Source of the DNA: Spirosoma fluviale | GTDB lineage: Bacteria; Bacteroidota; Bacteroidia; Cytophagales; Spirosomataceae | Length of the DNA: 64,000 nt | Direction: 5' to 3' | NCBI GenBank assembly: GCA_945901025.1 | Contig: CAMDJW010000002.1 | Span: forward strand, 186,001-250,000 | Part shown: piece after piece, positions 37,268-46,562 of the stretch | Layout of the letters: each line of letters begins with the position of its first letter | Numbering within the stretch: position 1 is the stretch's first letter | Position numbers and translations under genes: made by a program | The notes under the pieces: generated by a model | What the model was told of the DNA's origin: nothing | The model's database searches: none | Seen by the model: the letters and a program-made list of their open reading frames with translations, nothing else

Positions 37268-38293
37268 TTATTTTTCGCCAAATCCTGGCGCAGTTAAATC
37301 CACAATTTGGTCTGACTTCATAACGAGCACTCGCTCATTCTTTACATCGGTCATATAACCTATCGCCGTGACATCGGCTATTTTTTCCACTTTCTCGAAA
37401 TCCTTTTGAGATACAGTAAATACTAATTCATAATCTTCGCCTCCATTTAATGCCGCCGTCAATGGGCTTAGATTAAATTCAGTGGCCGATAAATACGTTT
37501 CGTCGTCAATAGGAATATTTTTCTCGAAAATCCTAGCACCTGTATCAGAGGCATTACATAAATGAATAATTTCAGAGGCTAAACCGTCTGAACAATCGAT
37601 CATGGAGGTTGGCACCACCCCGATTTCACTTAATTCATGAATGATGTCAAATCGGGCCACAGGTTTTAATTGGCGCAACACCACATAACTTTTCCCATCC
37701 AATTCTGGCTGCATGGTCGGATTCGCTAGATAAACTTGCTTCTCTCTTTCCAAAGATTGCAAACCCATCAGCGCTCCACCTAAATCTCCTGTCACACAAA
37801 TTACATCATTGGGCTTAGCTCCGGACCTTTTTGTGAGGTTCTTTACATCAACCAATCCTAATGCGGATACCGAAATAATTAATCCTTGCGGAGAAGCGGT
37901 GGTATCCCCACCCACTAAATCCACGTTATATTCTTCACAAGCCTGTTTTATGCCCGTATACAATTCCTCTACGGCCTCTACTGAAAAGCGATTACTTAAA
38001 CCCAAACCTATAGCTATTTGAGAGGGTTTCGCATTCATAGCGGCAATATCAGAAAGTGCCAAACTAACTATTTTAAAACCCAAATGGGGCAATGGAGAAT
38101 AGGATAAATCAAAATGAACGCCCTCGATCAATAATTCAGTGGTGGACACCACTTCCATTCCTTCAGCATGTAGCGACGAAGCATCATCACCAATACCGAT
38201 CGTGGTCCAAGATTGATGAGATGAAAATGGTTTCGCTAATCGCTCAATCAATCCAAATTCCCCAATACTTCCAATTTCCGTTCTTTTTTCCAT
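37268..38293 (-). CDS. thiL: thiamine-monophosphate kinase
   Basis: Phosphorylates thiamine monophosphate to the active diphosphate with ATP. From ATG 38293 it has 341 residues; the open frame continues to 38332, but that part is a terminator hairpin. Signatures are IGDDAS (about 34-39), TELLIEGVHFDL (about 52-63), the AIGLGLSN and GGDTTASP blocks, CVTGDLGGA and NGGEDYELVF. It is coupled to WbqC downstream (3 nt). The start lies only 3 nt from the hairpin's T-run, so it may depend on read-through or on a promoter within the lipoprotein gene. Confidence 0.94.
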   Translation of the reverse strand: MEKRTEIGSIGEFGLIERLAKPFSSHQSWTTIGIGDDASSLHAEGMEVVSTTELLIEGVHFDLSYSPLPHLGFKIVSLALSDIAAMNAKPSQIAIGLGLSNRFSVEAVEELYTGIKQACEEYNVDLVGGDTTASPQGLIISVSALGLVDVKNLTKRSGAKPNDVICVTGDLGGALMGLQSLEREKQVYLANPTMQPELDGKSYVVLRQLKPVARFDIIHELSEIGVVPTSMIDCSDGLASEIIHLCNASDTGARIFEKNIPIDDETYLSATEFNLSPLTAALNGGEDYELVFTVSQKDFEKVEKIADVTAIGYMTDVKNERVLVMKSDQIVDLTAPGFGEK

Positions 38294-38296
38294 ATA

Positions 38297-38328
38297 ATAA
38301 AAAAGAGCCGCCTTTTTACAGGCGGCTC
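38297..38328 (-). terminator. intrinsic terminator after the lipoprotein gene, abutting thiL
   Basis: Minus-strand hairpin with 9-bp GC-rich arms GAGCCGCCT/AGGCGGCTC (38305-38313 and 38320-38328) and a 6-nt loop. A T-rich run follows on the minus strand and ends at about 38297, four bases before the thiL ATG. It terminates the lipoprotein transcript. Confidence 0.85.
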
Positions 38329-38345
38329 CCATTAAAGCATTTTTT

Positions 38346-38846
38346 TTAGGGATTTACTAAAGTCAAGGCCACTTTTTTATTGCTTGCCTTGATATAAGCT
38401 GTACTCGTTTCTAAGGCTAAGCTAGTAGCCGAAGGAGTTCCACTAATGGTTAATTCTAACGTTCCATTGGTCCCTGATGGGGCACCTTCTGAACTCGTCA
38501 AACCCGTTAAACTCAATTTTTTATTATCTGAAGACAATGAATAACTGCCTGTAAATTTTTTACCATCAAATTCAGTCAAAGTAACGGACCCGGCGATGCT
38601 TAAATCCAATTTAAATTGTGAATAGCCTGCAACCAAATTAGTGGTCGCTCCTTTAGAATATTGAACTACGCCATCCCAAGAAACAGAATTTGCCGACCAT
38701 ACTTTTTTAACCAAATCAGCTACCGTAGGGGTTACTGGTGTAGGTGTAACAGGTGTAGGAGTTACAGGAGTTGGGTCGCTTTTGGAACTACAAGCACCCA
38801 AAAATAGGGTTGCTAGGAAGCTTAAAAATAAGATATACTGTTTCAT
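38346..38846 (-). CDS. small lipoprotein with TPVTP repeats, unknown
   Basis: A 166-residue lipoprotein with lipobox LGAC (C19). A flexible linker of three TPVTP pentapeptides follows (about 26-40). The remaining 125 residues alternate Thr, Ser and Leu in a pattern suggestive of a beta-barrel or lipocalin-like fold (SLAFE-type strands such as SGYSLSSDNKKLSLTG). It resembles the many lipocalin-like exported Bacteroidota lipoproteins, but I cannot assign a family. Its own terminator follows. Confidence 0.65.
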   Translation of the reverse strand: MKQYILFLSFLATLFLGACSSKSDPTPVTPTPVTPTPVTPTVADLVKKVWSANSVSWDGVVQYSKGATTNLVAGYSQFKLDLSIAGSVTLTEFDGKKFTGSYSLSSDNKKLSLTGLTSSEGAPSGTNGTLELTISGTPSATSLALETSTAYIKASNKKVALTLVNP

Positions 38847-38945
38847 AATATTAAAACTTATTTAATTCGTGTAAAATTAAAAATCTTTATTAAAAAAATG
38901 GTCTTTCAATGATTTTATTTAGCTTCGTGCTGGATATATTTTACT

Positions 38946-39185
38946 TTGAAAAATTCATTACCCGTTTATACTAAATCACAATTAGCTTTACGAAATGGCC
39001 AGGACAAACCCGAAATTTGGGTGGCCTTTGATGGTAAGATTTATGATATGTCAACGTCCAAGCTTTGGAAAAATGGCAAGCATTATGAGCATTGGGCCGG
39101 GCAAGATTTAACTGAAGAATTGGCTGATGCCCCACATTCAGCTAAAGTATTTGAAAAATTCGAACCGATAGGCCAACTTAAATAA
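38946..39185 (+). CDS. small cytochrome b5-like (heme/steroid-binding) protein
   Basis: A 79-residue protein of the cytochrome b5-like heme/steroid-binding type. It has YTKSQLALRNGQDKPEIWVAF (about 7-27), DGKIYDMS and the family's LWKNGKHYEHWAGQDLT (about 39-55). It lacks the HPGG heme loop of true cytochrome b5, and two histidines (46, 49) might serve as ligands, so heme binding is unproven. No ATG lies upstream in frame; the TTG at 38946 must be the start. BadF-like gene follows 5 nt later. Confidence 0.72.
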   Translation: MKNSLPVYTKSQLALRNGQDKPEIWVAFDGKIYDMSTSKLWKNGKHYEHWAGQDLTEELADAPHSAKVFEKFEPIGQLK

Positions 39186-39190
39186 CTGCC

Positions 39191-40054
39191 ATGTTACTAC
39201 TCATTGAAAGTGGCTCTACAAAAACAGAATGGAGGTTTATAGCTAAACCAGACGAAGCCTATGATTCATTTTTTTCAGCAGGTATAAACCCCTATTACCA
39301 GTCGGCCATTGAGATCAACACCTCGCAAAATGAAGTAGTAAATTGGCTTACCGACAAAAAAATAGAACAAATATACTATTACGGTACCGGCATCACGGGT
39401 GAAGATAAGGTTCAAATCATCCATGAATTTTTAAGCACGATTATACAGGGGGCTAACATTCAAATTGATAATGATTTGATGGCGGCAGCGAAGGCAAGCT
39501 GTGGCGATGAAAAAGGAATTGCCTGTATATTAGGCACGGGATCTAATTCAGGCTTTTTCGATGGCCAAAAAATAAGCGAGCAAATTCCTCCTCTAGGATT
39601 TTGGTTAGGAGACGAAGGTAGCGGAGGGCATTTAGGTAAAAAGTTAGTGCTTAGCTATTTGCATCATGAAATGCCGGAAGAATTACGCACAAGTTTTATC
39701 GCTAGGTTTGGAGAATTGAATCGACTAGACGTTTTAGAAAAAGCATATCGAGGCGAATTCCCCAATCGCTGGTTTGCTAGTTTTTCCAAATTTCTATTTC
39801 AGCATCGCAGAGAACCCTTTTGTTATCAATTAATCGAGCATTCGTTTCAGCAATTTTGCTCCCTGTATATTTTAAAATACACACATGCACATGATTACCC
39901 GATTCATTTTACAGGATCAGTCGCATTCTATTATTCCGATATTTTAAAAAGAGTTTTGAGTGGCTACAAATTAAAATTAGGTCATATATCTGAAGCGCCT
40001 ATGGCTGGTTTAACATTGTATCACAAAAATAAGCTTTGGCCAAAAACTAATTAA
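39191..40054 (+). CDS. BadF/BadG/BcrA/BcrD ATPase-family kinase, GlcNAc-kinase-like
   Basis: A 287-residue sugar-kinase/ASKHA-fold protein with the phosphate-1 loop LLIESGSTKTEW (3-14), the second ATP loop GTGSNSGFFDG (about 117-127) and DEGSGGHLGKKL (about 138-149). Members of this group phosphorylate N-acetylglucosamine in the cytoplasm; many Bacteroidota copies are linked to cell-wall recycling, but the substrate here is unproven. The gene follows the b5-like gene with 5 nt spacing. Confidence 0.82.
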   Translation: MLLLIESGSTKTEWRFIAKPDEAYDSFFSAGINPYYQSAIEINTSQNEVVNWLTDKKIEQIYYYGTGITGEDKVQIIHEFLSTIIQGANIQIDNDLMAAAKASCGDEKGIACILGTGSNSGFFDGQKISEQIPPLGFWLGDEGSGGHLGKKLVLSYLHHEMPEELRTSFIARFGELNRLDVLEKAYRGEFPNRWFASFSKFLFQHRREPFCYQLIEHSFQQFCSLYILKYTHAHDYPIHFTGSVAFYYSDILKRVLSGYKLKLGHISEAPMAGLTLYHKNKLWPKTN

Positions 40055-40145
40055 GAGTTAGATTTTTTCAAGAGTCCATAACAAATGAGCATATAATTTT
40101 TTAAATTGCACTACGCCTTTGTACATCAACAAAATAAATTCGTCA

Positions 40146-41555
40146 ATGATATCTAGAGTTAAATCCATTGGTACGAAACAAAAAGCATTAAAAATCAATT
40201 TAGATCTTAGTATTTACGGATCCTTCGCTGAAATTGGGGCTGGACAGGATGTTGCAGCTAATTTTTTCAAAGCGGGAGGAGCATCTGGCACGATCGCCAA
40301 AACAATTTCCGCCTATGATATGGCATTCTCTGACGCCATTTATGGAGAAGAAGCCTCAGGCAAATATGTGTGTGAGACTCGGTTGATGAAAATGCTGAAC
40401 CGCGAGTATAAATTATTGAATGTTCGTTTAACTGAATCGGCAGATGAAAAGAGGTTTTTTGCCTTTGCGGATACTGTTTCGGCATTGAATTATCAAAAAA
40501 CAAATGAAAGCCATGGCTGGATAGGCCTTAGGTTTCAATTAAAACCCAATGGTGCTTTTAATGATGTAGTGATTCACGTTAACATGCTGGATAATGATAA
40601 CATATTACAACAGCAAGCACTGGGGATCATTGGCGTAAATTTAATTTATGGCTGTTACACACATCACAATAACCCCGAAACCCTTCTATTATCTTTATTA
40701 GATGATTTATCGACAGACCGGATTGAAATAGATATGATCCGTTTTGAAGGTCCTGATTTTAAAGATGTGGACAATCGATTAATGTCTTTATACTTGGTTA
40801 AGCATGGCTATGCACAAGCGGCTGTTTTCGGACCCGATGGAAGGGTGATGCAGCCCTATGACGCACTTTCGAAAAAACATATAGTTGCCATTCGTGGTCG
40901 GTTTAGGCCTGTAACCAATATATTTCTAGATATGCTTAAAAAGGGAGTTAAGCAATTTGAAAATGAAGCGGATGTAGATGATGATAAGATTTGTATTTTA
41001 TCTGAATTAACGCTGCGAAATTTGGAAGATGGGACAAATCAAATTGACGAAAAAGACTTTTTGGACCGAGTCGATATTTTATGTTCTTTGGGCCAAACGG
41101 TTTTGATTTCTAACTTCCACGAATATTTCAAATTGGTTGCCTATCTAAGCCAATTTACAAAACTACGGATGGCGCTCATAATGGGTATGCCAAATTTAGA
41201 ATATATCTTTGATGAGACGCATTACAAAGATTTGCCAGGAGGTATTATTAGTGCATTTGCCAGTTTATTTGGTCAAAAAATAAAGCTCTATTTATACCCT
41301 ACTTTAAATGAACAAGGTGAAATCATTCACTTAAATACATTTAAAACTGAGCCTCATTTGGCGGGCTTATTGACCTATTTAAAGGACAATGAGAAGTTAG
41401 AAGACATCCAAAAATATGACGAGAATTTAATGACCATTCGAACTGACAGCGTATTGGGCATGATTCAAAATGGCACGGGAGATTGGGAAAAAATGGTTCC
41501 CGCATCCGTAGTTAAGCAAATAAAGGAAAATCATTTATTTGGGTATACCAACTAA
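40146..41555 (+). CDS. conserved Bacteroidota protein of about 470 residues, function unknown
   Basis: From ATG 40146 it has 469 residues (the longest frame starts at a TTG at 40119). It opens with LNLDLSIYGSFAEIGAGQDVAANFFKAGGASGTIAKT, an IAK-type glycine-rich stretch, and is predicted soluble with mixed alpha/beta. I recall very similar proteins in many Bacteroidota, labelled inconsistently, including nicotinate-nucleotide adenylyltransferase. The H.GH signature of that enzyme is absent; only GRFRP (about 254-258) loosely resembles its GxFDP opening. I would leave function open. It stands alone; the next gene is convergent carA. Confidence 0.65.
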   Translation: MISRVKSIGTKQKALKINLDLSIYGSFAEIGAGQDVAANFFKAGGASGTIAKTISAYDMAFSDAIYGEEASGKYVCETRLMKMLNREYKLLNVRLTESADEKRFFAFADTVSALNYQKTNESHGWIGLRFQLKPNGAFNDVVIHVNMLDNDNILQQQALGIIGVNLIYGCYTHHNNPETLLLSLLDDLSTDRIEIDMIRFEGPDFKDVDNRLMSLYLVKHGYAQAAVFGPDGRVMQPYDALSKKHIVAIRGRFRPVTNIFLDMLKKGVKQFENEADVDDDKICILSELTLRNLEDGTNQIDEKDFLDRVDILCSLGQTVLISNFHEYFKLVAYLSQFTKLRMALIMGMPNLEYIFDETHYKDLPGGIISAFASLFGQKIKLYLYPTLNEQGEIIHLNTFKTEPHLAGLLTYLKDNEKLEDIQKYDENLMTIRTDSVLGMIQNGTGDWEKMVPASVVKQIKENHLFGYTN

Positions 41556-41602
41556 CCTATTACTCAAAAAATCTCTGAGAACCATTTATTAACCTATCGT
41601 TG

Positions 41603-42700
41603 TTAGAATAAACGCACAAACTGGTCAAATAAATAGCGGGAATCATGTGGTCCAGGAGACGCTTCAGGATGATGCTGAACCGAAAATGCTTTTCTGCCAT
41701 GTACCTGCAAACCTTCCACTGTTTTATCATTTAAGTTCACATGGGTTAATTCGGCTTTTGAACTTGCCATCAAATCATCCATCATCACAGCAAATCCATG
41801 ATTTTGTGAAGTTATCTCAGATAGCCCTGTTACTAAATTTTTCACAGGGTGATTTAATCCTCTATGGCCATTGTGCATTTTATACGTCTTTAAGCCACAA
41901 ACTTGGGCTAAAATTTGATGTCCTAAGCAAATTCCAAAAACAGGTTTGTCACTTTCTAAAAAGCTGGAAACCGTTTCAACGGCATAAGGCATTACGGCCG
42001 GATCACCTGGGCCGTTCGATACAAAATAGCCATCTGGGTTCCATTTTGAAATTTCGTCAAATGACGTTTTCGCTGGAAATACTTTTAGGTAACAACCCCG
42101 ATCCGTCAGATTAGATAATATACTTCTTTTGACGCCTAAATCTAAAACCGCCACGCGATGTGCAGCGCTTTCGTCTCCTAAAAAATAGGATTCTTGGGTA
42201 CACACTTGCGAAGATAATTCAAGACCTTCCATGGAAGGAATTTTAGACAATTCTATTTTTAAGGTATCTAAATCAAAAATTTCAGAAGAAATTAGGCAGT
42301 TCATTACACCTTTCGTTCGGATATGACGTACTAAAGCGCGTGTATCTATCCCTGAAATTCCAACGATTCCAGCGTTGGCTAAATAATCTTGAAGTGATCC
42401 ATCAGAAGTGGCTCTTGAATGTACGCTAGCAAATTCATTACACACCATTCCAGCAATTTGGACTTGATCTGATTCCGCTTCTCCCTCGCTAATAACACCA
42501 TAATTACCAATATGAGCGGTGGTATTAATGATGACTTGGCCAGCATAAGAAGGGTCAGTGTAAATTTCTTGGTACCCTGTCATTCCCGTGTTGAAGCAAA
42601 TTTCTCCGCCATGGGTCCCAATTTTACCAAGTGCCTTACCATGAAAAAGAGTGCCATCTTGTAAAAGTAAAACGGCTGGAGTGGATTCAGTAATTCTCAT
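41603..42700 (-). CDS. carA: carbamoyl-phosphate synthase small subunit
   Basis: Glutaminase subunit that feeds ammonia to CarB for carbamoyl phosphate, used in pyrimidine and arginine synthesis. At 365 residues, the N-terminal CPSase small domain (FHGKALGKIGTHGGEICFNTG) and the C-terminal class I amidotransferase (VSNGPGDPA, catalytic cysteine in FGICLGHQIL, and HHPEASPG) are present. It follows rplQ after a terminator. carB is not adjacent. The neighbouring order rplQ-carA is, as I recall, common in Cytophagales. Confidence 0.96.
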   Translation of the reverse strand: MRITESTPAVLLLQDGTLFHGKALGKIGTHGGEICFNTGMTGYQEIYTDPSYAGQVIINTTAHIGNYGVISEGEAESDQVQIAGMVCNEFASVHSRATSDGSLQDYLANAGIVGISGIDTRALVRHIRTKGVMNCLISSEIFDLDTLKIELSKIPSMEGLELSSQVCTQESYFLGDESAAHRVAVLDLGVKRSILSNLTDRGCYLKVFPAKTSFDEISKWNPDGYFVSNGPGDPAVMPYAVETVSSFLESDKPVFGICLGHQILAQVCGLKTYKMHNGHRGLNHPVKNLVTGLSEITSQNHGFAVMMDDLMASSKAELTHVNLNDKTVEGLQVHGRKAFSVQHHPEASPGPHDSRYLFDQFVRLF

Positions 42701-42737
42701 AAAATATGAACTATATAATTTTGATGCTAAAATACGT

Positions 42738-42770
42738 AAAAAAAGGGCTTCAACAAATGCTGAAGCCCTT
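42738..42770 (-). terminator. intrinsic terminator of the ribosomal protein operon (after rplQ)
   Basis: Minus-strand hairpin with 10-bp arms AAGGGCTTCA/TGAAGCCCTT (42743-42752 and 42761-42770) and an 8-nt loop, followed on that strand by a run of seven T. It lies 19 nt after the rplQ stop. Confidence 0.9.
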
Positions 42771-42788
42771 CAAAAAAATTAAGAGAAA

Positions 42789-43484
42789 TTAAGCGTCTTC
42801 TCCTTTTTCTTCTGTTGGCTCCTCCGTTGCAGGTGCGTCTGTTGGCTCTTCAGCAGCTGGGGCTTCTTCCTCAACAACTGTTTCAGGAGCAACTTCAGCT
42901 ACTTCTTCAGCGGCTACCTCAGTTTCAGCTGCAACTTCTACAACTTCTTCTGCAGCTACCTCAGCAACCTCTTCTACTACAACTGCATCTTCAACAACTT
43001 CCGCAGAAGGAGCTTCAGCAACAGGTGCGGCAGCAATAGCTTCAGTACCTTCTTCTTTCTTAGCTCCACCACGACGACTTCTACGAGTCTTACCTGCTTT
43101 TTCAGCAGAAGCGGCTAACATAGTTTCGTTAAAGTCAACTAATTCGATGAAACAAATTTCGGCATTATCACCTAATCTGTTTCCTAATTTAATAATTCGA
43201 GTATAACCCCCTGGGCGATTCGCTACCTTCTCGGAAACGATTCCAAATAATTCCTTTACGGATTCTTTATTTTGCAAATAAGCGAAAACAACCCGACGAT
43301 TATTTGTCGAATCATCCTTTGATTTAGTAATTAAAGGTTCTACATATTTACGTAGTTCCTTTGCTTTCGCTACCGTAGTTTCGATACGCTTGTGCAAAAT
43401 TAAAGAGGATGCCATATTGGATAATAAGGCTGCTCTGTGGGAAGCTGTTCTTCCTAAGTGATTGAATTTTTTACCGTGTCTCAT
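42789..43484 (-). CDS. rplQ: 50S ribosomal protein L17 with long acidic tail
   Basis: Large-subunit protein near the exit tunnel. The first 115-125 residues are a normal L17 ([33 protein letters not shown]). About 105 further residues form an Ala/Glu/Val-rich tail of repeated EVAAEE-like units ending in PTEEKGEDA, giving 231 residues against about 120-130 in E. coli. Extended L17 tails are known in Bacteroidota; this one is long. It is the last gene of the operon. Confidence 0.96.
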   Translation of the reverse strand: MRHGKKFNHLGRTASHRAALLSNMASSLILHKRIETTVAKAKELRKYVEPLITKSKDDSTNNRRVVFAYLQNKESVKELFGIVSEKVANRPGGYTRIIKLGNRLGDNAEICFIELVDFNETMLAASAEKAGKTRRSRRGGAKKEEGTEAIAAAPVAEAPSAEVVEDAVVVEEVAEVAAEEVVEVAAETEVAAEEVAEVAPETVVEEEAPAAEEPTDAPATEEPTEEKGEDA

Positions 43485-43564
43485 TTTTGTATTTCGTAAG
43501 TTAAAAGCTCTTTCGAGCTGCGGTTAGTTCATTCACATGAATAAACCACCTATTACTTTATTAA

Positions 43565-44554
43565 TTAATCTTCATCTAATCGATATTTGGCAACATCCAT
43601 TCCGAATGTCATCCCTTTTTCATCGATTAATTGCTCTAATTCAGTTAATGATTTTTTACCAAAATTGCGGAACTTCATCATATCTGAAATTTCTAATTTA
43701 GCTAATTCTCCAAGGGTACGAACATCTGCAGATTTTAAGCAGTTGTAAGCACGTACAGAAAGATCTAAGTCAGCTAAAGAAGTTTTCAAAAGCTTACGCA
43801 TGTGAAGCATTTCCTCGTCTACTACGTTATCTTCTTCAGCTTTAGGCGTCTCAAAAGTCATTGTCTGATCTGAGAACAACATAAAGTGTTGAATCAAAAT
43901 GTAAGCAGCACCTTTTAGTGCATCTTCTGGATGGATAGAACCGTCTGTTTCAATGTCTAAAACCAATTTCTCATAATCTGTCTTTTGCTCTACACGCGTG
44001 TTCTCAATGCTAAATTTAACATTTTTGATCGGCGTATAAATCGCGTCGATAGCTATGTGACCGAAAGACAATTCGTTTGCACGAGGCTCATCCGCAGGTA
44101 CATAACCACGTCCTTTTTCAATGAAAAGCTCAATATCTAATTCTTTAGAAGAATCAAGATGGCAGATTACTAAATCTGGATTTAAAACAGTAAAGTAAGG
44201 AGTAAATTTTGCGATATCTCCGGCAGTAATGGCTGTTTGGCCTTTTACTTTAAGAGTTACCTTATTCTCTAAAATCTCTTGTGCTTTTTTAAAGCGAATT
44301 TTTTTCAAATTCAAGATGATTTCAGATACATCTTCGTGAACACCTTCGATAGCAGAAAACTCATGTAAAACACTTGATATTTTCACACTAGTGATTGCGT
44401 AGCCTTCCAGTGAGGAAAGTAAAATTCTACGAAGAGCGTTACCTATGGTAACACCGTAACCTTTTTCGAGTGGCTTGAACTCAAATAACCCGTGAAAGTC
44501 ATCGGCTTTCTCCATTACAACTTTTTCGGGCATTTGGAATGCTAATATTGACAT
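43565..44554 (-). CDS. rpoA: RNA polymerase alpha subunit
   Basis: Scaffold for RNA polymerase assembly and, through its C-terminal domain, for promoter contacts. At 329 residues it has the N-terminal dimerisation domain ([20 protein letters not shown], about 34-53) and the alpha-CTD helix-hairpin-helix (about 255-320, [15 protein letters not shown] and [11 protein letters not shown]). It is at the usual place between rpsD and rplQ. Confidence 0.98.
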   Translation of the reverse strand: MSILAFQMPEKVVMEKADDFHGLFEFKPLEKGYGVTIGNALRRILLSSLEGYAITSVKISSVLHEFSAIEGVHEDVSEIILNLKKIRFKKAQEILENKVTLKVKGQTAITAGDIAKFTPYFTVLNPDLVICHLDSSKELDIELFIEKGRGYVPADEPRANELSFGHIAIDAIYTPIKNVKFSIENTRVEQKTDYEKLVLDIETDGSIHPEDALKGAAYILIQHFMLFSDQTMTFETPKAEEDNVVDEEMLHMRKLLKTSLADLDLSVRAYNCLKSADVRTLGELAKLEISDMMKFRNFGKKSLTELEQLIDEKGMTFGMDVAKYRLDED

Positions 44555-44615
44555 ATTTCGTAGCTTAAAATGATACTGAAAAAACGTTATTGGTACTATT
44601 TAAAATCTCTAATGA

Positions 44616-45221
44616 TTACTTAGAGTACAATTCGACGATTGCCTGCTCGTTAAAGTTCTCAGGAATCTGGTCTCTTTCTGGAAGGGCGATAAACTTACCT
44701 ACCATTTCTACACCGTCCCACTCTAACCAGTTAAAGCGTTTTGGAGAACGACCGTCTAAAGAAGTTGAAACTACTTCTAAAGATTTTGACTTTTCACGAA
44801 CACCGATTAATTGGCCCGGACGTAAAGAATATGAAGGCACGTTAACCACTTCACCATCCACGTTAATATGCTTGTGGATAACTAATTGGCGAGCAGCACG
44901 ACGAGTAGGAGCAATGCCTAAACGATATACTACATTGTCTAATCTTGATTCACACAATTTAATCAAGTTTTCACCAGTGATTCCCGCTTTTACAGCAGCT
45001 TTGTGGAACAGATTTTCGAACTGACGCTCTAAAATACCATAGGTGTATTTAACTTTTTGTTTCTCCTTCAATTGCAACGCGTATTCAGAAACTTTTGATC
45101 GTTTTCCTTTACCGTGCATTCCGGGAGCATAGTTTTTACGAGATAATGCTTTACTCGGACCAAGAATCGCTTCACCGAATCGACGTGCAATCTTGGATTT
45201 TGGACCTGTATATCTAGCCAT
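44616..45221 (-). CDS. rpsD: 30S ribosomal protein S4
   Basis: Primary binder of 16S rRNA. From ATG 45221 ([14 protein letters not shown]) it has 201 residues; the longer frame to 45254 reads into leader. The S4 RNA-binding domain ([24 protein letters not shown], about 90-113) is typical. It is the cysteine-free form, without the zinc motif. In E. coli S4 represses this operon; here a terminator-like hairpin lies 53 nt upstream. Confidence 0.97.
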   Translation of the reverse strand: MARYTGPKSKIARRFGEAILGPSKALSRKNYAPGMHGKGKRSKVSEYALQLKEKQKVKYTYGILERQFENLFHKAAVKAGITGENLIKLCESRLDNVVYRLGIAPTRRAARQLVIHKHINVDGEVVNVPSYSLRPGQLIGVREKSKSLEVVSTSLDGRSPKRFNWLEWDGVEMVGKFIALPERDQIPENFNEQAIVELYSK

Positions 45222-45273
45222 CTTTTTAAAAGTCATTAGGCCTCTTGTGCCCAATGAAGTAATTAGTTAAGTG

Positions 45274-45315
45274 AAAAAAAAGTGTTAGAGAAAATAATTA
45301 CTAATTACCTAACAC
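45274..45315 (-). terminator. terminator- or attenuator-like hairpin between rpsK and rpsD
   Basis: On the minus strand a stem GTGTTAG/CTAACAC (45309-45315 with 45282-45288), with a 20-nt loop that can itself form a small TAATT/AATTA hairpin, is followed by eight T (45281-45274). It has the form of an intrinsic terminator inside the operon. Confidence 0.6.
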
Positions 45316-45327
45316 ACAAAATAATCT

Positions 45328-45723
45328 TTAAACGCGACGACGTTTTGGAGGACGACATCCATTGTGAGGCATCGGAGTAATATCACGGATAAGTGATACT
45401 TCGATTCCTGAGTTTTGGATGGTACGGATAGCAGACTCACGTCCAGCACCCGGTCCTTTGACAAAAACCTCTGCTTTTTTCATTCCAGCCTCAACAGCTA
45501 CTGCAGCGCAGTTAGATGCAGCCATTTGTGCTGCATAAGGAGTGTTTTTCTTAGATCCACGGAAACCCATCTTTCCTGCTGAAGCCCAAGAAATCACTTG
45601 ACCCGCTGAATTGGTAATGGAAATAATGATGTTGTTAAAGGAAGCTTTAATGTGTACTTGGCCTACTTGCTCAACTACAACAACTCTTTTCTTCGCTTTA
45701 TCTTTTCTTTTTGCTTGTGCCAT
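45328..45723 (-). CDS. rpsK: 30S ribosomal protein S11
   Basis: Platform protein of the 30S subunit, 131 residues, recognised by [40 protein letters not shown] and the ending CRPPKRRRV. It follows rpsM by 41 nt. Confidence 0.98.
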   Translation of the reverse strand: MAQAKRKDKAKKRVVVVEQVGQVHIKASFNNIIISITNSAGQVISWASAGKMGFRGSKKNTPYAAQMAASNCAAVAVEAGMKKAEVFVKGPGAGRESAIRTIQNSGIEVSLIRDITPMPHNGCRPPKRRRV

Positions 45724-45764
45724 AATTTAATTAATCAAAAAGGGATGAGGATTTACCTCGATTA

Positions 45765-46142
45765 TTATTTAGTTACTTTTTTCTTGTTAGCAACTGTTTT
45801 TCTACGTCCCTTACGAGTACGTGAGTTGTTTTTAGTACGTTGGCCACGAACGGGAAGTCCCTTACGATGACGCAAACCACGGTAGCAACCGATGTCCATC
45901 AAACGCTTGATGTTTAATTGGACTTCAGACTTAAGCTGACCCTCCGTTTTAAACTCAGCGGCGATGATTGCACGGATAGCACTTGCTTCCGTATCATTCC
46001 ACTCACCAGCTTTCTTGTCATAAGAAACAGCTGCTTTCGTTAAGATCTTTTGAGCAGTACTGCGACCTATACCAAAAATATAAGTTAATGCAATCTCTCC
46101 TCTTTTTTTGTCGGGAATATCAACCCCTGCAATACGAGCCAT
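45765..46142 (-). CDS. rpsM: 30S ribosomal protein S13
   Basis: Head protein contacting the P-site tRNA and S19, 125 residues, with [25 protein letters not shown] and the C-terminal basic [18 protein letters not shown]. Normal length. Confidence 0.98.
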   Translation of the reverse strand: MARIAGVDIPDKKRGEIALTYIFGIGRSTAQKILTKAAVSYDKKAGEWNDTEASAIRAIIAAEFKTEGQLKSEVQLNIKRLMDIGCYRGLRHRKGLPVRGQRTKNNSRTRKGRRKTVANKKKVTK

Positions 46143-46186
46143 ATAGGTAATTAATTGTTGTGATTACTCATTTAATTTTATCCGAA

Positions 46187-46303
46187 TTATCCTTGACGTT
46201 GCTTAAACTTAGGATTCTTCTTGTTTATTACATAAAGCTTGCCGTGTCTACGGATCACTTTACAATCTGCACTACGCTTTTTAATGGATGCTTTAACTTT
46301 CAT
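46187..46303 (-). CDS. rpmJ: 50S ribosomal protein L36
   Basis: A 38-residue protein found by translating the gap between rpsM and inf[21 protein letters not shown]... ending KFKQRQG. It is the zinc-free form: of the usual C-x2-C-x12-C-x4-H ligands only one cysteine (C14) remains. It is too short to be caught by the usual ORF cut-off. The position matches the canonical order infA-rpmJ-rpsM. Confidence 0.95.
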   Translation of the reverse strand: MKVKASIKKRSADCKVIRRHGKLYVINKKNPKFKQRQG

Positions 46304-46334
46304 TTTATTAAAATTTATGGGCCAAAACCCTCAT

Positions 46335-46553
46335 TTACTTATATCGATAAACAATTCTTGCCTTACTCAAATCATAGGGTGACATTTCTAATTTCACCTT
46401 ATCTCCTGGTAAAATCTTAATGTAGTGCATCCTCATCTTACCCGATATGTGGGCAATCACTTGATGCGTATTTTCTAATTCAACCCGAAACATCGCGTTC
46501 GAAAGAGCTTCCAAGATTATTCCATCTACTTCTATCGAAGATTGTTTGGCCAT
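46335..46553 (-). CDS. infA: translation initiation factor IF-1
   Basis: OB-fold initiation factor of 72 residues that binds the 30S A-site; it has [34 protein letters not shown] and [13 protein letters not shown]. Lies between map and rpmJ. Confidence 0.97.
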   Translation of the reverse strand: MAKQSSIEVDGIILEALSNAMFRVELENTHQVIAHISGKMRMHYIKILPGDKVKLEMSPYDLSKARIVYRYK

Positions 46554-46562
46554 AGTTTTATT

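Noticed and set aside
38294-38332. Upstream start for thiL
   Set aside because: The added codons are the terminator hairpin of the preceding gene.
40146-41555. Nicotinate-nucleotide adenylyltransferase
   Set aside because: The nucleotidyltransferase H.GH motif and ISSTxxR motif are not visible; only a weak GRFRP similarity exists.
42815-43039. Plus-strand Gln/Leu-rich ORF
   Set aside because: Antisense of the repetitive L17 tail; composition is explained by that repeat.
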